From positions 124,001-188,000 of the forward strand of contig CAZHMD010000002.1 in the NCBI GenBank assembly GCA_964533735.1: a DNA stretch of 64,000 bases, in the 5' to 3' direction. Below the pieces are notes generated by a model. The model was not told the DNA's origin, searched no databases, and saw only the letters and a list, made by a program, of their open reading frames with translations. This DNA is from UBA6107 sp964533735. GTDB lineage: Bacteria > Chloroflexota > Anaerolineae > Anaerolineales > Anaerolineaceae. Each line of letters opens with the position of its first letter. Within the stretch, counting starts at the first letter, position 1. Shown here one piece after another: positions 42,874-51,978 of this stretch. Position numbers and translations under genes: made by a program.

Positions 42874-43767
42874 ATGATCAATCCTCATCCAGGACTACCC
42901 GAATTAGAGTATGTAAAACCCTTAACACTCGTCGAAGCCAGTAAATTCCTGGCAGAACATGATGGAGTCTCCCGGCCATTTGCAGGCGGTACCGATAATT
43001 TTGTCCGCCTTCGCGATGGAATATTAAAACTAGATTACCTTGTTGATATTAAAGGTCTGGAAGGTACTAGAACGATTACATTTGATCCAAATAAGGGACT
43101 CACCATTGGTGCAGCCGTGACCATGAACATGGTTTCTGCCCATCCTGATGTTGTCAAACATTACTCAAACCTCGCAGAAGCGGCCAATTCAGTTGCCAGC
43201 TACCAATTGCGTAACCGCGCTACCATTATCGGTAATATTTGTAATGCCTCTCCAGCCGGTGATACGATAGGCACCTGCCTGGTAATGGGCGGCATCCTCA
43301 AAGTACATGGGGTTAACGGATTCCGCGACGTCCCCTTAAACACCTTCTTCCTGGCACCTGGACGCACAGTATTAAAACCAGGAGACGTTGTAGTATCCAT
43401 CTTCCTGCCCATCCCCCCCAAGGGACTTGTGGGAACATACAAGAAACTGGGGCGTAACATTATTGGCGACCTTTCCATCGTTGGAGTAACCGTGGTTGGC
43501 TATCCAGCCAAAGAAAGTCCTTCCGGTTTCCAGTTCCGTATCGCGCTGGCCTCTGTAGCCCCAATTCCTTTTGAATCATTCAAAACTGAAGCAATTCTCG
43601 CTGAAAAGAAAATCGTAGACGATACCATCACCCGGGCTGCTGACGTGGCCATGGAATCGGTCACCCCGATCGACGATGTGCGTGGAACTGCCCGCTACCG
43701 TAAATTCATGGTGCGCAACCTAACACGCGAAGCATTAACCGAAGTATGGAAGAAACTCAACAAATAG
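42874..43767 (+). CDS. Xanthine-dehydrogenase-family FAD-binding subunit
   Basis: 297 residues. It carries the FAD-binding blocks of molybdenum hydroxylase medium subunits: PFAGGTDNFVRLRDG (about 39) and SYQLRNRATIIGNICNASPA (about 108), and the C-terminal CO-dehydrogenase flavoprotein-like domain ending VRNLTREALTEVWKKL. It passes electrons from the iron-sulphur subunit to an acceptor. The ATG at 42874 follows ACAGGACA; the open frame extends upstream to 42781 (TTG) without a ribosome site. First gene of an FAD-FeS-Mo set. Confidence 0.92.
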   Translation: MINPHPGLPELEYVKPLTLVEASKFLAEHDGVSRPFAGGTDNFVRLRDGILKLDYLVDIKGLEGTRTITFDPNKGLTIGAAVTMNMVSAHPDVVKHYSNLAEAANSVASYQLRNRATIIGNICNASPAGDTIGTCLVMGGILKVHGVNGFRDVPLNTFFLAPGRTVLKPGDVVVSIFLPIPPKGLVGTYKKLGRNIIGDLSIVGVTVVGYPAKESPSGFQFRIALASVAPIPFESFKTEAILAEKKIVDDTITRAADVAMESVTPIDDVRGTARYRKFMVRNLTREALTEVWKKLNK

Positions 43768-43807
43768 TCCACCGCAAAGAATTGAATCTATTGTTAGGAG
43801 GTAATCA

Positions 43808-44269
43808 ATGTCCTTAAAACAAATCACCCTCACCGTAAATGATCTGGTCGAAACGGTGGATGTGCCCCACAATATGACCCTTCTCCAAATGATCCGGGAA
43901 AAACTATCGCTCACCGGCACCAAAAACGGTTGTTCAGCTGGTGAGTGCGGTGCATGTACAGTATTGATGAATGGTGAACCTGTTAATAGCTGTATGGTCC
44001 TGGCTGCGGAATGTGATGGCGCCAGGATAGTTACGGTTGAAGGGCTGGCAAAAAGCGGTAAATTAACCGGGCTTCAGGAAGCGATTATCAAATCTGGCGG
44101 TGTGCAGTGCGGTTTCTGTACTCCCGGAATGCTCATCTCAGCTTCTGCCCTGTTAAAACGCAATGCCCACCCTACCGATACCGAGATTCGTGAGGCTATT
44201 GTTGGTAATTTATGCCGATGCACCGGTTATGTACGCATCGTAGATGCAATTAGAACAGCGGCTAAGTAA
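43808..44269 (+). CDS. Xanthine-dehydrogenase-family 2Fe-2S subunit
   Basis: 153 residues, normal for the small subunit. The N-terminal plant-type ferredoxin domain has the cluster in CSAGECGACTVLMNGEPVNSC, and the C-terminal helical domain has the second cluster in GVQCGFCTPGM and NLCRCTGY. All eight cysteines are present. AGGAGG lies upstream of the start. Second gene of the set. Confidence 0.95.
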   Translation: MSLKQITLTVNDLVETVDVPHNMTLLQMIREKLSLTGTKNGCSAGECGACTVLMNGEPVNSCMVLAAECDGARIVTVEGLAKSGKLTGLQEAIIKSGGVQCGFCTPGMLISASALLKRNAHPTDTEIREAIVGNLCRCTGYVRIVDAIRTAAK

Positions 44270-44317
44270 GCGCATTTTCCATAGAAAAGGATATCCAATC
44301 CTCTAAGGAGCCGAAAT

Positions 44318-46675
44318 ATGGCAAACGTAAAATCTAAAGAAAAAACTTCCAATCCGATCGGCGCATCCTTGCCGCGTAATGATGTGTATGAAAAAGTGAC
44401 CGGTACTGCAGTTTATGCCGAAGATATACAGTTCGGAGCTAAACTGCTGCACGCCCGTGTGGTGCGCAGTCCACACCCGCATGCGCTCATCAAACGTGTT
44501 GACACCAGTAAAGCAGAAGCTCTTCCAGGTGTGAAGGCAGTGGTCACCGGAAAAGACTTCCCCAACCGCATTGGCCTCTATCTGCAGGATAAAACCATTT
44601 TTGCAACGGACCGTGTGCGTTTTATTGGCGATCCTGTGGCGGCTGTTGCAGCTGTTTCTGATGAGATAGCCATGAAAGCTGTGGAGTTGGTGGAAGTAGA
44701 CTACGAAGTACTCGAGGGCGTCTTTGATGCAGAATATGGTGCTTCTGCCGAAGCCCCCCTCATTCACCCGCAATTAGGCGAATACATCTATCCGAACTTC
44801 ATTTTCCCCAAACCCGGCACCAATATCTCCAACCACTTCAAGATCCGGCGCGGAAACGTGGAAGAAGCCTGGCCAAAATGCGAATTCATTGTCGAGCGCT
44901 CGTTCAGAGTTCCCCACATTCAACATGTACCCATCGAAACGCACATCGCCATCGCTCAAATGGATGAAAAGGGAAAGGTAACCCTGTGGGCATCATCTCA
45001 ATCACCCTTTGCCCAACGCAACCTGATCGCGCATGCCCTGCATATTTCTCAAAGCGATCTGCGGGTGATCGCCCCATTGGTGGGCGGCGGGTTCGGTTCC
45101 AAAGCCGGCGTCACCATGGAAGCTATCCCTGTAGCCCTGGCAACCAAGTGCAAGGGTTGGCCAGTAAAACTCGCCCTCACACGTGAAGAAGAATTCTTTA
45201 CCAATTTTGTCCGCCAGGGATTGATCGCCCACGTTAAAGTTGGCTGCGACAAGAATGGCAATCTCCTCGCGTTAAAGAACACGATGTATTGGGACGGCGG
45301 CGCATCCACGGAATACGGTGTGAACGTCACCCGCGCTGGCGGCTATTCAAGCTCCGGACCTTACGACATTCCTAATATTGAAAATGACAGTATCTGCGTT
45401 TACACCAATCATCCCATTGGTGGTGCTTATCGCGGTTTTGGGATGTCAGAGATGCACACCGGGCTTGACCAAGCAATGGACGAACTGGCTGAAAAAGCCG
45501 GGATTGACAAAGTCACCTTCCTGAAGAAAAACGGCGTTGTAGGCGGCGATACCCTAGCAACTGGAATGACCATGCACGAAAATGGTTTGCTGCAGTGCAT
45601 CGACAATGTGGCAAAATCATTAAACTTCAAGGAAAAAGAAAAAGCTTCATCATCTGATCGCTTACGCGGAAAAGGTATCGCCATCATGTGGAAAGCCCCA
45701 GCCATGCCGCCCAATGCTGGTTCCAGCGCATGGGTTGAACTGGCTGAGGACGGAAATGTGACAGTTGGTTTGGGTGGTCAGGAAATCGGACAGGGTACCT
45801 TTACGGTTATGGCCCAAATGGCCGCGGCTGCCCTAGGTGTACCCTATGAAAAAGTACGCATCGCCGGACCTGTCGATACCCAGTACAGCCCGTATGAGTG
45901 GCAGACCGTTGCCAGCCGCCTCACCTGGAGTATGGGTAATGCAGTTCGCGCTGCTGCCTCCGATGCCCGTAAACAAATCCTTGAAATGGTAGCAGAAGCC
46001 TGGAATGAAAAAATCGAGGATCTGGATATCGTCAATGGCGTAGTGGTTTCCTACAAAAGTGAGCAGGAAACACCGCTTGAAAATATAGTCATCTACGGTA
46101 TGCCCAAAAAGAACGATGAAGGTTGGATGGGCGGTCCAATAATCGGTCGCGGTTCCTTCATGCCCAAATACGTCACCGGGTTGGATGCTGAAACCGGTCA
46201 GGGTGCCCGTGCTGTTGTGCACTACACAGTCGGCTGTGAAGGTCTCGATATAGAGATTGATAAAAATACCGGCAAGATCCATGTGCTTAAAGCGGCCGCT
46301 GCCTTTGATGTTGGGAAAGCCATCAACCCCGACCTCGTTAGAGGACAAATCGAGGGTGGCTTTGTGCAGGGTTTGAGTTCCGCTATGTTCGAAGAGATAA
46401 AACTCAAAAATGGTGTTATGACCAATCCCAGCTTTGTGGATTATCGAATCGCCACCGCACCGGATGTGGATTTCCCGTTGGAGACGCCGTATGTTGAGGT
46501 TCCACAGGATGATGGTCCCTGGGGAGCGCGCGGAGTTGGCGAACATCCGATGGTTCCAACCATCGCTGCGCTTGGCAACGCCATATACGATGCTACTGGT
46601 ATCCGCCTACAGGGTCCTCCGTTCTCCGCAGAGAAGATTTACCTTGCCATGTTGGACGCTGGAATTGTAAAATAA
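44318..46675 (+). CDS. Xanthine-dehydrogenase-family molybdopterin subunit
   Basis: 785 residues, full length. Molybdopterin and active-site blocks in order: GGGFGSKAG (about 252), GAYRGFGMSEMHTG (about 368), GGQEIGQGTFTVMA (about 487) and the catalytic Glu in WGARGVGEHPMVP (about 735). It should be an active hydroxylase that adds water-derived oxygen to a heterocycle or aldehyde. Residues that select purines over other rings cannot be judged by eye, so the substrate is open. The accessory and maturation genes (XdhC, MocA) are not in the window. Confidence 0.94.
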   Translation: MANVKSKEKTSNPIGASLPRNDVYEKVTGTAVYAEDIQFGAKLLHARVVRSPHPHALIKRVDTSKAEALPGVKAVVTGKDFPNRIGLYLQDKTIFATDRVRFIGDPVAAVAAVSDEIAMKAVELVEVDYEVLEGVFDAEYGASAEAPLIHPQLGEYIYPNFIFPKPGTNISNHFKIRRGNVEEAWPKCEFIVERSFRVPHIQHVPIETHIAIAQMDEKGKVTLWASSQSPFAQRNLIAHALHISQSDLRVIAPLVGGGFGSKAGVTMEAIPVALATKCKGWPVKLALTREEEFFTNFVRQGLIAHVKVGCDKNGNLLALKNTMYWDGGASTEYGVNVTRAGGYSSSGPYDIPNIENDSICVYTNHPIGGAYRGFGMSEMHTGLDQAMDELAEKAGIDKVTFLKKNGVVGGDTLATGMTMHENGLLQCIDNVAKSLNFKEKEKASSSDRLRGKGIAIMWKAPAMPPNAGSSAWVELAEDGNVTVGLGGQEIGQGTFTVMAQMAAAALGVPYEKVRIAGPVDTQYSPYEWQTVASRLTWSMGNAVRAAASDARKQILEMVAEAWNEKIEDLDIVNGVVVSYKSEQETPLENIVIYGMPKKNDEGWMGGPIIGRGSFMPKYVTGLDAETGQGARAVVHYTVGCEGLDIEIDKNTGKIHVLKAAAAFDVGKAINPDLVRGQIEGGFVQGLSSAMFEEIKLKNGVMTNPSFVDYRIATAPDVDFPLETPYVEVPQDDGPWGARGVGEHPMVPTIAALGNAIYDATGIRLQGPPFSAEKIYLAMLDAGIVK

Positions 46676-46688
46676 ACAAAAGAAATGA

Positions 46689-46716
46689 TTATGCCGGATT
46701 TGCTTTTCCGGCATAA
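46689..46716 (+). terminator. Hairpin after the Mo-subunit gene (weak terminator)
   Basis: TTATGCCGGA (46689-46698) pairs with TCCGGCATAA (46707-46716), but only a TTTA follows, so it is more likely a partial terminator or RNA stabiliser before the amidohydrolase gene. Confidence 0.5.
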
Positions 46717-46748
46717 TTTATGAAAATTAATGCCACGAGGACAATCAT

Positions 46749-47987
46749 ATGACCGAAACTTTTGATCTAATCATTCGCAACGTCACCCTCAGAGGTGAGA
46801 AGAAATTAACCGATATCGCCATCGCAAGCGGAAAGATTACAAAAATTTCCCCCAAAATTGCCGGGATTGCAGGCAAGGAAATTGATGCCCGCGGCAACCT
46901 GGTGACTGAATCATTTGTCAACACTCACCTGCATTTGTGCAAGGTATACACCTTGATGATGATGGACGAAGCTGCTCTCAAAGATTACCACGGTGCTGAC
47001 ATGGGCAAAGCCATGACCGCTATTGAGCTGGCAGCAAAGATAAAAGAAAAATATGATGAAAATTGGATTATCAAGAACGTGCGGCGTGCCGCTGCCCTTG
47101 CAGGGCGCTACGGTTGTACTCATATCCGCGCATTTGCAGATGTCGATTCAAAAGGCAAACTTGAAGGACTCAAGGCTCTCATAAAAGCTCGCGAGGAGTT
47201 CAAAGGAATCGTCGACATCCAGGTGGTGGCATTTGCCCAGGACGGCCTTGTCCGCGAACCAGGTGCTGAAAAATTGATGCGTGAAGCCATGAAACTCGGA
47301 GCTGATGTGGTCGGCGGCATCCCCTGGATCGAGTACACCGATGCCGATATCGCTGAACATGTGCGTATTTGCTTTCAACTAGCCAAGGAGTTCGATAAAC
47401 CTGTATCAATGCTGGTGGATGACGCTGGCGACCCCGGTTTGCGTTCACTCGAGGTAATGGCACTCGAAACCATAAAAACTGGCTGGCAGGGTCGCTCCTT
47501 GGCTCATCATGCCCGAGCCATGTCAATGTATCCCAAACCTTACCTTCAAAAACTGGCTGCGTTATTAAAGAAAGCTCAAATGGGTGTCGTCAGTGACCCC
47601 CACACTGGTCCACTACATGCACGCGTAAGAGAACTTCTGGAAGAGAATGTATTGGTGTGTTTGGGACAGGATGACATCTCAGATGCGTATTATCCATACG
47701 GACGGAATAACATGCTCGAGGTGGCTTTTTTGAACTCTCACCTGCTGTGGTTCACCACCCGTGAAGATATGGAAATCCTCTACGATATGGTCACCAGGAA
47801 TGCAGCGAAATGCATTGGCTTAAAAGACTTTGAAATCAAAGTCGGCGCAGCAGCCAATCTGGTTGTTCTGGATCAACCCAATGTACTTGAAGCGCTGCGC
47901 TTCCATGAACACCCGACCCACGTGATCAGTCACGGGAAACTGGTTGACCAGCCAGCGATGGATAAGATTTACAACGATAATTTTTAG
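46749..47987 (+). CDS. Divergent cytosine-deaminase-family amidohydrolase
   Basis: 412 residues of the CodA-like amidohydrolase group, with metal-site HLHL near residue 58, FAQDGLVREPG, the SLAHHARAMSMYP block and GQDDISDAYYPYGRNNML. Compared with CodA the zinc-ligand block HCDEIDD reads MLVDDAGD, so a metal His and the catalytic Glu appear changed, and GHDD is GQDD. A ring deamination or ring-opening reaction on a product of the hydroxylase is likely, but not plain cytosine deamination. It lies 73 bases after the Mo-subunit gene and ends in a strong terminator. Confidence 0.82.
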   Translation: MTETFDLIIRNVTLRGEKKLTDIAIASGKITKISPKIAGIAGKEIDARGNLVTESFVNTHLHLCKVYTLMMMDEAALKDYHGADMGKAMTAIELAAKIKEKYDENWIIKNVRRAAALAGRYGCTHIRAFADVDSKGKLEGLKALIKAREEFKGIVDIQVVAFAQDGLVREPGAEKLMREAMKLGADVVGGIPWIEYTDADIAEHVRICFQLAKEFDKPVSMLVDDAGDPGLRSLEVMALETIKTGWQGRSLAHHARAMSMYPKPYLQKLAALLKKAQMGVVSDPHTGPLHARVRELLEENVLVCLGQDDISDAYYPYGRNNMLEVAFLNSHLLWFTTREDMEILYDMVTRNAAKCIGLKDFEIKVGAAANLVVLDQPNVLEALRFHEHPTHVISHGKLVDQPAMDKIYNDNF

Positions 47988-48004
47988 TCCTTTACCAGGA
48001 ATGT

Positions 48005-48038
48005 AAAACCGCGGGGGTTGTTTCACCGCGGTTTTATT
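48005..48038 (+). terminator. Rho-independent terminator
   Basis: AAAACCGCGG (48005-48014) pairs with CCGCGGTTTT (48026-48035), a perfect 10-bp stem with T-rich end, closing the hydroxylase/amidohydrolase unit. Confidence 0.85.
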
Positions 48039-48091
48039 GTTACATTTATCATAAGAAGATATGTCTTTTTTACCGGACAGCTTGCAGTACA

Positions 48092-48120
48092 TTGACAACC
48101 GCTTTATTATTCTCTATGAT
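48092..48120 (+). promoter_or_regulatory. Near-consensus sigma-70-type promoter
   Basis: TTGACA (48092-48097), 17-base spacer, TATGAT (48115-48120). Transcription should start near 48127 and give a leader of about 190 bases before the binding-protein ATG at 48321. Confidence 0.8.
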
Positions 48121-48126
48121 TATTAT

Positions 48127-48211
48127 TACGGAATTTGAGAAACTTTATTGATGCAGGAAGGGGCTCTATTAAACAAGCATAGAACTTGAGATTATTGCAT
48201 TTACTTCCGTA
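48127..48211 (+). ncRNA. Possible structured leader RNA (candidate riboswitch)
   Basis: TACGGAA (48127-48133), right at the predicted transcription start, pairs with TTCCGTA (48205-48211). Nested inside, ATGCA (48151-48155) pairs with TGCAT (48196-48200) and a small TCTA/TAGA hairpin lies between. A closed multi-stem domain at the 5' end of the mRNA is how riboswitches are built, but I do not recognise a class and the pairing could be chance. Confidence 0.35.
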
Positions 48212-48320
48212 TTAAAAATGGTCTGTTTTGAAATAACGACCAGCTGCATTGCATAAAGGAGGTGATCGCGAATAAATTTGTTTTTGCGGGTAACTTATTC
48301 AATCTAGAAAAGAGGAGAAT

Positions 48321-49325
48321 ATGTTCAAGAAGCTTTCAGTAGTAATTGCTCTGCTTATGGTCTTCACCCTGTTGGCAGGGTGCGCCGGTGGTGCGACCTC
48401 CAAAGGCGATAAATTAAAAGTATTTGGTGCATTTGCCACTCCAATTGAAGAACCCTGGGATGGCGTTATCCATGAAGCCCTTCAAAAGGCTGAAGATGCC
48501 GGTACGATCGAATACACCTACACAGAAGATATCGGTTATTCTGGTGACATGGAACGTGTCCTCCGAGAAGTTGCCGAACAGCAGAAACCCGACCTCATCA
48601 TTGGTGATGCCTTCGTAAACGAAGAAGCAGTCCGCCGTGTGGCAAAAGACTACCCCGAGATCGCCTTTGCTTTCGGTTCTGAACTTGGTCCTGTTGCCCC
48701 CAACCTGGCTGTCTTTGATAACTGGATCCATGAACCTGCTTACCTGAGCGGTATGCTGGCTGGCGGAATGACCAAGACCAATACCATCGGTATTGTTGCT
48801 GCCGTTCCCATCCCGGAAGTAAACCGACTCGTGAATGCGTTTATCGCTGGTGTAAAAGAAGTAAATCCTGATGCCAAGGTACTTGTTTCCTTCATCAACT
48901 CATTCTTTGATCCCGCCACTGCCAAGGAACAGTCTTTAGCGCACATTGATGCAGGCGCTGATGTACTTTATGCAGAGCGCGCTGGCGTTATTGAAGCCGC
49001 AGCTGAAAAGGGTGTTTTTGTCTTCAGTAATATGAGCGACCAGAATGCCACCGCCCCCGAGTGGGTTGTAACCGGCCCAGTTTGGAACATGGACCCGACC
49101 GTGAAATATATTATCGATCAGGTTACAGCCGGTACCTTCGCCCCCATTGACCTCAAAGATTTCAGCATGATGGCTATGGGTGGAGCAACACTTGCAGATT
49201 ACCATGGTAATGATGCCAAGGTTCCTGCTGACCTTCTCGCGGCTGTAAAAGCCAAGGAAGAAGCTATCAAGAGTGGTATGTTCCGTGTACCCATTGATGA
49301 AGCCCAACCAGGCACTGTGAACTAG
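48321..49325 (+). CDS. BMP-family ABC substrate-binding lipoprotein
   Basis: 334 residues. Lipobox LLAGC (Cys about 20) followed by a BMP (PnrA-like) fold: VFGAFATPIEEPWDGVIHEA, PDLIIGDAFVNEEAVRRVA, the block NWIHEPAYLSGMLAGGMTKT and DAGADVLYAERAGV. BMP proteins bind nucleosides, purines or, in some cases, other N-heterocycles or riboflavin. The ATG follows AAGAGGAG. It heads the importer unit under its own strong promoter. Confidence 0.92.
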   Translation: MFKKLSVVIALLMVFTLLAGCAGGATSKGDKLKVFGAFATPIEEPWDGVIHEALQKAEDAGTIEYTYTEDIGYSGDMERVLREVAEQQKPDLIIGDAFVNEEAVRRVAKDYPEIAFAFGSELGPVAPNLAVFDNWIHEPAYLSGMLAGGMTKTNTIGIVAAVPIPEVNRLVNAFIAGVKEVNPDAKVLVSFINSFFDPATAKEQSLAHIDAGADVLYAERAGVIEAAAEKGVFVFSNMSDQNATAPEWVVTGPVWNMDPTVKYIIDQVTAGTFAPIDLKDFSMMAMGGATLADYHGNDAKVPADLLAAVKAKEEAIKSGMFRVPIDEAQPGTVN

Positions 49326-49335
49326 TCTACGATCT

Positions 49336-49395
49336 GAGGCGGCAGAAGGAGACTCCTGCCGCCTCCAATTTATGCTACTCCCGATGAACATCGGG
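49336..49395 (+). repeat. Two hairpins between the BMP gene and its ATPase gene
   Basis: GAGGCGGCAG/CTGCCGCCTC (49336-49345 with 49356-49365) and CCCGATG/CATCGGG (49380-49386 with 49389-49395). Neither has a T-run, so they are more likely to protect the 3' end of the abundant binding-protein mRNA than to stop transcription. Confidence 0.7.
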
Positions 49396-49409
49396 GATAA
49401 GGATTGATT

Positions 49410-50894
49410 ATGTTAGCAGTTGAAATGAAAAACATCTCCAAGCAGTTCGGCACAGTCCTGGCAAATCAGGATGTGCACTTTTGCCTGGAACAGGGAGAAA
49501 TCCATGCTCTCCTGGGTGAAAATGGTGCCGGTAAAACGACCCTCATGCGCATCCTTTATGGTCTTTACCATGCTGACAGCGGTGAGATTTTCATCAATGG
49601 TCAGAAGGTAAATATCACCTCGCCCAAGGAAGCCATCGCGGCCGGAATCGGCATGGTTACACAGCATTTCACCCTGGTGCCAACCTTAACCGTGGCAGAA
49701 AATATTGTCCTGGGTTATACCGGCAAGTTTGTTATCTCCCAAAAAGAAATCGAACAAAAAGTGCAGGAAGCTTCAGACAAGTATGGAGTACCTGTAAACC
49801 CTTCCGAGTTGGTAAAAAATCTATCGGTAGGTGAACGTCAGCGGGTTGAAATTCTAAAAGCACTTTATCGCGATGCCCATATCCTGATCATGGACGAACC
49901 GACTGCTGTTCTTGTTCCGCAAGAGGTGGACATTTTATTTGAATCTCTCGTCCGTTTGGTTAAATCAGGACTTTCTGTGATATTTATCAGTCATAAACTT
50001 GTTGAAGTTATGGCTGTGTGTGATCGAATTACTGTACTGCGAGATGGATGTGTTGCGAATACTGTAAAGAAATGCGAAACCAGCCAGGTTGAACTGGCAA
50101 AAATGATGGTTGGCAGGGAAACATTCGGTGTCTCACGCGATGTTACCAGCCAGGTTGGGGAAACCGTTTATTCACTTGAAGGAATCACCCTGGGTGGAAT
50201 GCATGGCAAACGCATCCTGGATGATGTTACTTTTTCCGTTTCCAAGGGTGAAATCCTGGGGATTGCAGGCGTTTCGGGCAATGGTCAGGGTGAATTAACA
50301 CAGGTGATGACTGGCGTCTTAAAATCAACCAGTGGAATTATCAGGGTGGACGGCAAAGATATCACCAACCTGCCGCCTGCAGAAATTTCAGATGCGGGAG
50401 TGGGCAGAACCCCTGAGGACCGTCATCAGGGTAGTATTGGTGATCTCACGGTGGCGGAGAACCTGGCGTTGGAAAATCTTCCAAAGTTCATCACCAATGG
50501 ATTTCTGGATCGCAAAAAGATCAATGCAGAAGCAGAAGAAAAGATCAAGGAATTCCAGATCAAGGCTTCACCCAATGATCAATTACGCAAACTCTCGGGC
50601 GGGAACATGCAAAAGGTCATCCTGGCGCGAGCTCTCTCCCGCAAACCCAAGGTGGTTATCGCAGCGCAGCCAACCCGCGGTCTGGATGTGGGCGCCACAG
50701 AGTATGTTCGCAAACGCTTGATGGAAGAACGCGAACGAGGCGCCTCGGTCGTCCTAATCTCGGAGGACCTTGATGAGGTACTGGCTCTCTCAGACCGTAT
50801 CGCGGTTATATACGAAGGCAGCATCAAGGGTATTGTACCTTCCGCTGAAGCAACTCCTGAAAAGATCGGCCTGTTGATGGCCGGCGCAGTTTAA
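49410..50894 (+). CDS. Double-domain ABC ATPase (BMP/sugar type)
   Basis: 494 residues with two ABC domains. The first is canonical: GENGAGKTT, LSVGERQRVEILKAL, ILIMDEPTAVL. The second is degenerate, as in this family: the P-loop reads GVSGNGQGE, the signature is intact (LSGGNMQKVILARAL), and the Walker B end is AAQPTRGLD without the catalytic Glu. I start at the ATG at 49410; a TTG six bases upstream is in frame, but the GGA site suits the ATG. It energises the two permeases that follow. Confidence 0.93.
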   Translation: MLAVEMKNISKQFGTVLANQDVHFCLEQGEIHALLGENGAGKTTLMRILYGLYHADSGEIFINGQKVNITSPKEAIAAGIGMVTQHFTLVPTLTVAENIVLGYTGKFVISQKEIEQKVQEASDKYGVPVNPSELVKNLSVGERQRVEILKALYRDAHILIMDEPTAVLVPQEVDILFESLVRLVKSGLSVIFISHKLVEVMAVCDRITVLRDGCVANTVKKCETSQVELAKMMVGRETFGVSRDVTSQVGETVYSLEGITLGGMHGKRILDDVTFSVSKGEILGIAGVSGNGQGELTQVMTGVLKSTSGIIRVDGKDITNLPPAEISDAGVGRTPEDRHQGSIGDLTVAENLALENLPKFITNGFLDRKKINAEAEEKIKEFQIKASPNDQLRKLSGGNMQKVILARALSRKPKVVIAAQPTRGLDVGATEYVRKRLMEERERGASVVLISEDLDEVLALSDRIAVIYEGSIKGIVPSAEATPEKIGLLMAGAV

Positions 50895-50922
50895 CGCCTG
50901 ACAGGCATTGGAGGTTTTTATC

Positions 50923-51975
50923 GTGAAGAAATTTAAAATTGAACGGGCAGCTGCGCCTATGTGGGCAAACACATTAATACCGGTGGTGGCGATTCTGGTT
51001 ACTTTTGTGATCACGTCCATTCTTATCATTGCAGCCAAAGCCAATCCTTTTTCTGCTTATTACAACTTTCTCATCGTTCCACTTTCCACCAAGTTTTCTG
51101 CACTTGAAGTGCTGGTTAAAGCCACGCCGCTCATTTTCACCGGTCTTGCAGTAGCCTTCGCATTTACTTCTGGTTATTACAATATCGGGGCTGAAGGACA
51201 GCTTTATGCAGGCGCGGTTGCTGCAGCCTGGGTGGGCGCAACGCTCACCGAATGGCCAGCTATCGCTGTGGTACCCGTCATGCTCGTTTTAGGGTTTCTT
51301 GCAGGAATGCTGTGGGCACTCCTTCCGGCAATTCTTAAGATCAAACTCAAAGTGGATGAAGTGGTCACAACGCTTCTGATGAATTCCATCATCATGTACT
51401 TCATTTCCTGGCTGCTTAATGGCGTCTGGCGCAACAAGGAAACCGGATGGCCGCAGTCCCCCGAGTTTTTTGAAGCGGCGCAGTTTGCCAAGCTAATACC
51501 AAAGTCCCGTTTACATATTGGTTTCATCATCGCTCTCGTTCTGGTGGTTATCGTTTACATCATCATAAAAAAGACTCCCCTGGGGTTGGAAATGCGTGCA
51601 GTTGGTGCCAGTAAGGTTGGCGCACAATTTGCAGGCATCAATGTAAACCGCACCATGTTAATCGGTGCACTGGTGAGCGGTGGAATTGCCGGCGTGGCAG
51701 GTGTGAGTGAGATTGCTGGAATTCACTATCACCTCATCAGTGAACTTTCTGGGGGTTATGGTTATTCAGGGATCATCGTTGCCACACTTGGAGGTCTAAA
51801 CCCAATCGGTGTGACCGTGGCTGCCTGGTTCATAGGTCTCATCGATACCGGCGCACAGACTGTCGCCCGGGTGCTGGGTGTGCCGGTATACCTTGGCGAT
51901 GTGGTTCAATCCACTCTGCTGCTGGTGACACTCGGCATGCTCCTACTGCAGAATTACCGGATCAAGAGGATATAA
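50923..51975 (+). CDS. ABC permease, BMP-type importer (first)
   Basis: 350 residues, about ten helices, of the branched-chain/BMP-type permease family (BPD_transp_2); typical blocks are SGYYNIGAEGQLYAGAVAAAW and DEVVTTLLMNSIIMYF, and LGLEMRAVGASKVGAQFAGI. The GTG at 50923 follows GGAGG; the frame upstream to 50908 is not supported. There are three bases between it and the second permease. Confidence 0.92.
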   Translation: MKKFKIERAAAPMWANTLIPVVAILVTFVITSILIIAAKANPFSAYYNFLIVPLSTKFSALEVLVKATPLIFTGLAVAFAFTSGYYNIGAEGQLYAGAVAAAWVGATLTEWPAIAVVPVMLVLGFLAGMLWALLPAILKIKLKVDEVVTTLLMNSIIMYFISWLLNGVWRNKETGWPQSPEFFEAAQFAKLIPKSRLHIGFIIALVLVVIVYIIIKKTPLGLEMRAVGASKVGAQFAGINVNRTMLIGALVSGGIAGVAGVSEIAGIHYHLISELSGGYGYSGIIVATLGGLNPIGVTVAAWFIGLIDTGAQTVARVLGVPVYLGDVVQSTLLLVTLGMLLLQNYRIKRI

Positions 51976-51978
51976 ATC

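Noticed and set aside
45833..46546. Antisense open frame of 237 codons opposite the Mo-subunit gene
   Set aside because: It lies wholly inside a strongly conserved gene, has no ribosome site and its translation looks like a shadow frame.
48278..48310. Nine-codon TTG frame in the leader of the BMP gene
   Set aside because: The distance from the strong ribosome site is too long and TTG is a weak start; no sign of selection.
50200..50760. Loss of Walker residues in the second half of the BMP-type ATPase as a sign of a broken gene
   Set aside because: The degenerate second domain is normal for this ATPase family.
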